DNA of 64,000 nucleotides, from assembly GCA_030761205.1 (NCBI GenBank), contig JAULJL010000032.1, forward strand, positions 8,499,134 through 8,563,133, written 5' to 3'. The DNA is from Fremontodendron californicum. Lineage: Eukaryota > Streptophyta > Magnoliopsida > Malvales > Malvaceae. The translations under genes were made by a program, and so were the position numbers. Within the stretch, counting starts at the first letter, position 1. Each line of letters begins with the position of its first letter. The notes under the pieces are model-generated. The model was not told the origin of the DNA. It was given only the letters and a program-made list of their open reading frames with translations, and searched no databases. Shown in pieces: positions 1 to 6,759 of the stretch.

Positions 1-1753
1 CGATTTTTTCGGGCAGTCATCTTTAATCAGAAAATTAATCCAATTTTTTCTCATGTAGTTTTACATGTCCTGAGTCTCCAATATTTTTTTAGATTTCTTT
101 GAATTTTTAAAAGTAGGGTAAAAAATCGTGCTTTAAAACTGGACAGTAAAGGTAGAATTGAATTTGAAGGAAAATCATTTTTCTGTTTTGGTTTAGAGGG
201 GGCTGATTAGGAAGTTTAGCTACTGACATAGGGTAGTTTCTAAGCCTTTTTAAACTCTAAAAATGATTTTTTAAATCTCAGGTTTAGTGTGGTCAAATCC
301 GAAGTTTTAAACTTAGGAAATTAGAGCCATTTAAAAGGGTTTAGCTAAGTTTTTATTTTCAATCTAAGCTTTTCAAAATTGTTTTCAAACAATTACAAAG
401 TATTTTAGTTTTAGAATATTTAATTTGATATATTTTCCTAAGGTAGCCGGATATCTTTTTAGATATACGGATTTTCTTAATTAAAGGAAAAAATACATTC
501 TCATGCATTGCATTTTTCATATTCATGCATACTATATAATATGTGATTTTTGCTATTTTAATTTTCATAATGGGGTTATTGTTTTGATTTAAAATTTTGA
601 TATTATATTAATTGTTATATGGTTTTGAATATTTCATGATATCTTATGCTTTTTATTTAGTTTTTTTTGTCATATTATTTAGCATATACTATGTTCATCC
701 ATTACTATTTTTATTTTTATTTTCATGCATATTATATGTTAGCTTTATTTAATTTCATGTCATTTCATATCATTTAGATTATATGTCATATCATATATAT
801 TTGTCATGTCAGTTAAATCATTTTATTCCATTTAGAATATATCATATGACTTAGGCTATTACATTTCATATAGAATATATCATGTTACCTAGGTCATTTC
901 ATTTCATTTAGAATATATCATATAACTTAGGATATTTCATTTCATTTAGAATATGCTAAGACATTTAAATTATATCATACCATTTAGGTTGCATTATATT
1001 ATCTAGATGTTTGCTATGTCATTTTATTTATGTCACACATATTCATATTCATATATATTTTTAAATGTTTTGAAAAAGGTAATGATTTTCAATAAAATAA
1101 AGATATTCCCTAGTTAAAATAATTAATGAGTTCTCTACCGGATTTACTAGGGAGGATATCATCAATTATCATTTATAATGGAATATCTTCTTTAAAACGA
1201 GAATGGTTCGAAAATTTTTCCAAAATAATAAAAATTTTATATTTTGCCACGTTTGTTGGGAAATATAGGAAAATTTTGAATTAATAAATTTCAGATAATT
1301 TTCAATTAAAAAATGGAATTATTTTTCTTTACATTGGGAATGAACTTGAAATACCAAATTAAAAATCGAATTTTTACCGAGACTTGAGATAACACACGAT
1401 TAATAAGGTACCGTTTTATACGAGCGTTGTAGGCGTGCTAACCCTTCCCCACACGTAATCGAGTCCCGAACATGCTTCTTTGATTTCTCTGGTATAAAAC
1501 ACAGACTTGAAATTGGTTTCAAAAAAAAGTTTTGATCAATTTTAAAATGTTTTATAAAATCGGTTTTAATAGGTGGCCAATCACACCTAGCTAAAAAAGA
1601 TTGGTGGCTACTCCATGTCTTTTTCAAGGTTATTTTCAAAACCTTCATTTTTCTGGAGGAATTAAGTCGACTTTTCCTCGGTTTTTTTTTAATGTCACGC
1701 TTAACGAATAATAAAGTCTTGCGATGAGACTTGTTATTTTTTAGGTTGCGACA
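1..1753 (+). repeat. Ogre/Tat-like LTR fragment, cut by the window edge
   Basis: Read on the minus strand, this block matches the left part of the solo LTR at 32133-33920, including the stretch beginning GCAACCTAAAAAATAA and the segment around 1590-1640 whose reverse complement reads ACATGGAGT-GCCACC. In sense orientation the LTR ends GGTTGCGACA at 1753, a proper CA terminus. Its 5' part lies outside the window. It abuts a Reina-like integrase fragment at 1754, so it probably inserted there; a target duplication cannot be checked. The Ogre/Tat assignment is inferred from company with Ogre gag and pol elsewhere in the window. No credible gene is inside. Confidence 0.65.
820..975. repeat. short tandem repeats inside the Ogre-like LTR
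   Basis: About four imperfect copies of a unit near 40-50 bp, each containing a TTTAGAATATATCAT-like core and a following CTTAGG or CCTAGG. The same array appears inverted in the solo LTR near 32880-33120, so it is a property of this LTR family. Confidence 0.6.
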
Positions 1754-1850
1754 GTTAATAGGTGCCTTGAGACCTATTTGCGATGTATGACTGGTGAGCA
1801 GCCTAAGAGGTGGGTGAAATAGCTCCCATTGGCTGAATGGTGGTACAATA
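1754..1850 (+). pseudogene. Reina-like Gypsy integrase fragment, left part
   Basis: Plus-strand translation gives an integrase-core sequence with the landmarks CLETYLRCM, EQPKRW and LPLAEWWYN, typical of the end of the integrase core in plant chromoviruses of the Reina/Tekay kind. A TAG stop lies between the WVK and LPLAEWW motifs. The reading continues at 11283 after removal of Element 1, which proves Element 1 landed inside this older pol gene. The left side is cut by the Ogre-like LTR at 1753. Confidence 0.75.
1846..1850. repeat. target-site duplication of Element 1, left copy
   Basis: caata precedes the LTR start here and is repeated immediately after the other LTR at 11278-11282. Removing the element and one copy restores the Reina-like integrase reading. 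Confidence 0.92.
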
Positions 1851-3341
1851 TGATGGTAACTCAATTAAGAGTTGTAAACCCAAGTGCAGGTTATGTTCAA
1901 GTAATAAATTCTCGGGTGTCCGAGGTCGAACCACAGGGAAGCGTATTAATAAGTATAAGTTTATAAATATATAAGACAAAGAAAGTAAACAAGATATTAG
2001 GGAATCAACAACAAAATAAGATAAACAAGATATTAGAGAACAAAATAAACAAAATAACATAAAAACAATTAAACAAGATATAAAAAAAACAATAAGAAAG
2101 GATGTTGAGGTTAGAGACTCCACTCTTGGTGTTATGCTAAGATTAATCTTGTTTTATTACACAATTGAAATCCACACATAAGGGAGGTTCCAATCGGAAG
2201 GTTTAGCAATTCAGTCCAACGTCCATAGCATATGATATTATGTTCATTTGGTGTCCTCAAAACTCATAAAAAGAGTCCAAGCATTCCTTATGCCAAGGTA
2301 TATGTCTACAACAAATCAAGGTTATGAAACCAAGCATTTACTGTGCCATTTTCATTGTCAATAATGAATCAAGATCTCTACTTTGCAAGTATGATTTTAA
2401 ACCAAAAGAAAATATTATCTATACTAGTGTTTATAAATGATGATTCATTTTAGCTCATGTTTAAGAGACTAACCTTAGCATTTACCAAGAGCTTCACCTC
2501 ATCACCTCAACAATATGATTAGCAACACATACTAGATATGAATAAAATGAAAAGAAATGTAAGAAGCATAAGTAAATAAAAAAGAAAACTAGAGAAAGGA
2601 AAGAAGAAGAAAACTTAGAGAATTTTACTACAAAGGCTAATATCCTACCAATGTATAATGTATCCCAATACTCATCCAAGGCCCTCTATTTATACACATT
2701 TTGGAGGGCTAAATGACAAGAGACAAGCTTTACAAATTTCAAAGGTAGGTATAATAGGTGGGTGCATTTTTCTAACAATTTTCGTCATATTGTATGACAA
2801 TTCTGATCAGCCAGCTTGATGGTCGATTTTGTCAATGTTGGAGGCTCGATCTGATAAAATGTTCTTCTAGAAAAATATACCCCTATCAGTTACGGATCCA
2901 TAGCCGTTGGAATCAGATCATTTGCGCACGTGGATCGGAAGATATGGTCAAAATACCAAAACGGTGCAGAACAGACGTCATTGCACATCAGCCAACTTGA
3001 TGGCCGATTTCGCTAGGGAAAACGACTCCGTTTCAAGAAGTGTAAAACATGAAAAAGATATATATGCCTCTTAGCTTTGCAGGGATACAAAGTTCAGCCT
3101 TATTGCTTCAGTGAAACTCGAGATATAGCTGATATGGCAAAAGGTGTCGGAACTGGAACTGAACTGGATTTGCCCTTAATTCTAGTAATCTGAAATCACT
3201 CAAAGAAACTTGTGAAAAACACCAAATTACATAAAAATATAAAAGATCATAAACACAATTAGACTAAACAATAATAACTCGTATTTGACACAAAACAATA
3301 ATAAAACATAACTAAAAACTATATAATTATACGAGTTATCA
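1851..3341 (-). repeat. 3' LTR of Element 1
   Basis: 1491 bp. It matches the 5' LTR at 9788-11277 along its whole length apart from an A-run length difference near 2080 (8 versus 7). The TATA-like site lies at 2687-2694 on the minus strand. Open frames inside (for example 2494-2679 and 2794-3000) recur only because the LTR is repeated and look non-coding. Confidence 0.93.
2806..3010. repeat. pair of direct repeats in the U3 of Element 1
   Basis: A 24-bp motif at 2806-2829 recurs with two differences at 2987-3010, 181 bp apart. The pair is also in the other LTR of Element 1 and in both LTRs of Element 2. It lies upstream of the TATA-like site in sense orientation, so it could be a repeated enhancer motif; that role is inference. 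Confidence 0.5.
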
Positions 3342-3353
3342 CACCCCCACACT
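3342..3353 (-). other. polypurine tract of Element 1
   Basis: On the minus strand, the G-rich run GTGTGGGGGTG lies directly against the TGATAACTCG start of the 3' LTR. This is where plus-strand DNA priming is expected. The same tract adjoins the 3' LTR of Element 2. Confidence 0.7.
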
Positions 3354-4134
3354 TAGATTGTTGCTAGTCCCTAGCAACGACTCAATAAAAATAAAATAAG
3401 AAAATCTAATCTAATCCATTTTCGTAGGAAATTACGGTGGCACTTAGCATGTGACACAAGCCTTTAAACCCCTAGGTGTCCCTAGTGGACGAGTTTAGTC
3501 TCGTGAGGGTTTACTAGGACGATACCCACAAACATTGAAGACATAAGAAAAACTAAAAATAATAATTATAACTAATCCTTCCAATATATAAATTAGAGAT
3601 AATCATTGGACAAGTCTTAAAAACTAATCAATAGCTTAAAGAAATTCACAAAAAATCTTGCTTGAATGTAAATAGTTTGAGTTAAGCCAATAATAACATA
3701 ACATATTTCAATCAAAATAGTGTATATTCAAACTTAATCTCAACTTCTCACATGGGATACTCTCTTGATTTTCACTCTTTAAAGTAGTGGTAAAGTGTTT
3801 ACACTCAATCAATCTCATGAAAACACTTCTACCATATGCTTGCTTGTCCACCTATTCTCCACTATTTAGATCATACAACTTCATAAATCAAGAGGTCTTT
3901 ATTCAAGGTTGTAATGGGGCCAAAGGGTTATAATGTGGTTAAAGAACAAAAGGATAAAGATATCACAAAGGTTCCAAAGAGTTCATAGATTTTAGAGACA
4001 TAATAAGATCATACAAATAAAACTTCTCAAAACTCTTATAAAGCACATAATAACATAGGCTAAATATTCATGTTGAGCCTTTGCATCATTCTAACCAACT
4101 TTGTAACATCTTTTTCTAGAAGTTCAAGAGAAGA

Positions 4135-4165
<31 letters not shown>

Positions 4166-5147
4166 GGGAATGTATTTGACAATGATCCCTTTCTTTTTCT
4201 CTTGACTTTTTCTTTTCTTTTCTTTCCCCCACACTTATCTTTTGTTTCTAACCCAAATTTTCAAATAAAAATATCCCTTGTTTTTTTGCAATATGTCTCA
4301 AAATATAAAATTCATCTTTAGAACAAGGGTAAGGATATAAGCATATTTAGGCTAGGTGTAAGTTGTGGTTACCAATAAAACATCATATTTAATGTAGGCT
4401 CAAATTGGCTCACTAGTGGGGATGTTCTCGTAGAACATTAATAATGGATGGCTGTTTGGCTCTGGTTATAATCCTAATGCCTCTATCATATTCATGTTGT
4501 CACATGTATCAATATAGTCTCAAACGGTTTAAAGCAAGTTCTAGAGAATCATGTAATCATAAGAGCACTCAAGAAAGAAATTAGATTGATTTGTATAATG
4601 CATCAATCATTATAGGCTCAAAAACTCACAAAGATGATTATACAAGTCAGATTAAGTCTAAACATGCTTCTTTCTCAATCAACATATCATATTAACATTG
4701 GCTCATAAAAAGGTTGACATCAAGCTCAATTCTCATGAAAATCTTCTCACTAATAAATCTATTTTAGACTTATGTAATTCATATCTCATCATTGTATTGA
4801 AAGTAACTAAAAAAACACACTAAGTCTAAACATGCTTTTTTTTTTGTTTTTTTTTTTTTTTGTTTTTTTTTTTGTTTTTTTTGAAAGAAGAAGATTAAAT
4901 CAAACTGACAAGGTATGTCTCAAGTCTCTCTTACTCAAACCTTGTTCAGAATGAATACTTCTAAATGTCTTAAAACACAACAATTTTTTTTTTTTTTTTT
5001 TTAGCAAAATATGTCCCTTACCCCCTACTAAAATATGACATTGTCCCCAATGTCAAATTTTAAAGGTAGAATTTAGGAGATATTACCTGCAGAGGTTGCT
5101 AACCACTTATTATAACTGAGACACAACAAGAAAAATGTTAGATAATG
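3354..5147 (-). other. 3' non-coding region of Element 1
   Basis: About 1.8 kb between the LOG stop and the purine tract, with no credible ORF on either strand. It holds T homopolymers at about 4135-4160, 4838-4880 and 4983-5002. Much of it is closely matched in Element 2 (50783-52843) and also in Element 3 (about 41640-42970), even though the LTRs of Element 3 are unrelated. Athila elements often have a long region here that carries an env-like ORF. Confidence 0.75.
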
Positions 5148-5795
5148 TCACAAAGACAAAGTGCAATCCACTCCTTGCTCGTCCATATCTCTTTTTCTTT
5201 TTCCGAGCGTTTGCGAAACAACCGTAGCAGATAAACACTCATAAGCTTGTAGCTTTTTGAGTAAATCTTCAATGGTTGTAGCAGAAATTATGGTTCTCCT
5301 TGCCTCTGAAAACATGAATCCGTTATCCACAGCATTATCTAAATATGAAAGTAAATTACTAAAATAACCATTAATATTAAGCAAACCAATGGGTTTCTTA
5401 TTTGTGACCAAAGATGACCAAGAAGCCACGCAAGCTATTTCTTCCAATGTACCCAGACCTCCTGGTAAAGCAATGAATGTATCGGCAGAATGGTACATGA
5501 TTGTTATCCGTTCAGGGATACTCCAGACTTGTATTTCCTTACCCACGGTAGGTCCACAAAAATCTGTGAATAGTTTTGGCACGATTCCTAGAACTGGACT
5601 TCCTCCGGCGTGTGCTGCTGTAGCGACTGCTCCCATTAAACCCGTACTACCGCCTCCATAAATCAAGTGGATCTTTTGTTGGGCAAGTATTACTCCAACT
5701 CTTATGGCTTCATCAGCGAATATGTTATTTTTCCCTGGATAAGCACCTCCAAAGACACAAATTTTTTTAATGCGCTGGGACGAAGTGCTTTCCAT
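5148..5795 (-). CDS. LOG-type cytokinin riboside 5'-monophosphate phosphoribohydrolase, retrotransposon cargo (copy 1)
   Basis: 215 residues from the ATG at 5795; an in-frame ATG at 5837 would add 14 lysine-rich residues. LOG enzymes release active cytokinin bases from their nucleotides in one step, in cytosol and nucleus. The Rossmann-like fold signatures are present: CVFGGAYPGK near 13-22, YGGGSTGLMG 46-55, R96, and the family hallmark PGGLGTLEE 111-119 with E119. Length matches plant LOGs. Oddities: the usual Arg-Lys pair before the hallmark reads R96-I97; the N-terminal motif has GGAY where CGS-type residues are normal; the tail contains KRKR, a possible nuclear signal. It is intronless, whereas plant LOG genes have several introns, so capture through an RNA is likely. 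It lies in sense orientation downstream of the cysteine-rich ORF. Family identity is certain; activity is unknown. Confidence 0.92.
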   Translation of the reverse strand: MESTSSQRIKKICVFGGAYPGKNNIFADEAIRVGVILAQQKIHLIYGGGSTGLMGAVATAAHAGGSPVLGIVPKLFTDFCGPTVGKEIQVWSIPERITIMYHSADTFIALPGGLGTLEEIACVASWSSLVTNKKPIGLLNINGYFSNLLSYLDNAVDNGFMFSEARRTIISATTIEDLLKKLQAYECLSATVVSQTLGKRKRDMDEQGVDCTLSL

Positions 5796-6071
5796 TTTTT
5801 TTTTCTTTTTCGAGTGCCTGAAAGAGAATGAGTACATGGTGTAATATATAGAGGACTGAGTAGTGAATCAGACAAGAGTAATAATGTCGCCGAAAGTGTA
5901 TTTGACCTGTCAGAAGAAAATGTTAACCTAACAAAAGATTTTTGCGTGATTTTAGGAAGAAAATCAAAAAGAGAAGAAAAATCAACCGTAAAAGTCAAAA
6001 GTAATAATGTCGCCGAAAGTGTATTTGGCATCTTCCTCTGGTTTTACGTCCAGAAACGGCTTAAACGCCTT
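5796..6071 (-). other. spacer between the two cargo ORFs, with a 27-bp duplication
   Basis: The spacer contains a 27-bp exact direct repeat at 5878-5904 and 6001-6027. In Element 2 the second copy is absent and about 134 bp of other sequence (about 53685-53818) takes its place. This looks like a deletion in copy 1 repaired with filler copied from the nearby site. Confidence 0.7.
5818..5834 (-). promoter_or_regulatory. candidate 3' splice site upstream of LOG (Element 1)
   Basis: In sense orientation CATTCTCTTTCAG ends at 5818, 23 nt before the LOG ATG. A TATA-like CTCTATATATTA lies just upstream (about 5848-5859). Either could supply a LOG transcript. Both are unchanged in Element 2. Confidence 0.45.
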
Positions 6072-6608
6072 CTATGAGTCGAGGATATGCTTCCCATCCA
6101 GTTTTCTTACAAGCTGGCAAACAGGGTCTTTTATCATCAGATTCCCAAGATGTTGCCATTCCCTTTGGAATTGCGGCCATAAATCAAGAATTTCTCTTTG
6201 TACGTCTCCACTAGGATGCGTCTCAAGAGAAAGTTGGATATTACCCAAATTCTCCTTACTCAGTCCATCCTTAATGAATTCAATTTTATCATCTCGATTA
6301 GAGGACGGAATCCCAATAGAACGACATTTACCGTTACACGTCCATCGTGCACACTTGTGGCAATTTGAACTCATGCGCTTTGCTCGTCGCTTCTTTGCAT
6401 AAGTGCTTCTACCTGTACCTGGTAAATGCAAAACAGGAAGATATTCATCTTCACGTACCTTGGCTTCAATTATCCAACGTATGTCTTCAGGAATCCCTTT
6501 GTTCATAAGCATTCTTAATCTTTCTAATCGAACTTGGTAAAGCTTCAGTAAAATATTCCGAGGAAAAGGAGGAAATCGTTTCTGCAATCTTTTGAGAATA
6601 TCATCCAT
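6072..6608 (-). CDS. cysteine-rich nucleic-acid-binding protein, Betaflexiviridae-like, retrotransposon cargo (copy 1)
   Basis: 178 residues. The middle has a basic block GRSTYAKKRRAKR (66-78), then a Cys cluster C83-x2-C86-x4-C91-x3-C95 and, downstream, EFIKDG (110-115). The order GRS-x-YA, Arg/Lys run, Cys-His-x-Cys-x-Arg, then a Phe-Ile-x-x-Gly motif is the layout I know from the small cysteine-rich nucleic-acid-binding proteins of carla-, alle- and vitiviruses (Viral_NABP family), some of which suppress RNA silencing or enter the nucleus. The spacing of the last Cys pair is tighter here, and the N-terminal 60 and C-terminal 60 residues are not recognised. The ORF lies 151 bp after gag-pro and before LOG on the same strand. 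The viral link rests on motif layout alone; a plant zinc-binding protein is the alternative. Confidence 0.6.
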   Translation of the reverse strand: MDDILKRLQKRFPPFPRNILLKLYQVRLERLRMLMNKGIPEDIRWIIEAKVREDEYLPVLHLPGTGRSTYAKKRRAKRMSSNCHKCARWTCNGKCRSIGIPSSNRDDKIEFIKDGLSKENLGNIQLSLETHPSGDVQREILDLWPQFQREWQHLGNLMIKDPVCQLVRKLDGKHILDS

Positions 6609-6609
6609 C

Positions 6610-6660
6610 CTGAAAAAAAAAAATGAAATAAAATAAAATGAAAGAGAAATTTATATACAA
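6610..6660 (-). promoter_or_regulatory. candidate 3' splice site and TATA-like motif upstream of the cysteine-rich ORF (Element 1)
   Basis: In sense orientation a pyrimidine-rich stretch ends in TTTTTTTTTTTCAG at 6610, one base before the ATG. GTATATAAATTT (about 6646-6657) lies upstream of a CT-rich patch. In Element 2 the acceptor reads TTTTTTAAAG, still AG. A spliced subgenomic RNA or an internal promoter would each put this ORF first on its transcript. Confidence 0.5.
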
Positions 6661-6759
6661 TATCAGTTTTGTGGGTAGCTGATGGAACCGACTTAAATAA
6701 TCACGGAGTACCGTTATCCGCCATTTAACCGGGGTTAAAAAAAAAAATTATATTTACAT

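Noticed and set aside
1400..1864. 154-residue minus-strand frame
   Set aside because: It spans the junction of the Ogre-like LTR, the Reina fragment and Element 1, which are three different sequences.
2794..3000. 68-residue frame in all four LTRs of Elements 1 and 2
   Set aside because: Antisense to the element, in the U3, no recognisable domain; repetition reflects the LTRs.
5389..5661. 90-residue plus-strand frame inside LOG, also at 53085-53357
   Set aside because: Antisense shadow of a conserved enzyme gene, no domain.
5148..6608. LOG and the cysteine-rich ORF as ordinary host genes into which the element inserted
   Set aside because: Both recur in the same order and strand inside Element 2 at an unrelated site, between the same gag-pro and LTR sequences, and outside target duplications bracket the whole unit.
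6072..6608. a whole endogenous RNA virus integrated in the element
   Set aside because: No replicase, triple gene block or coat protein sequence lies near either copy; only the cysteine-rich ORF is seen.
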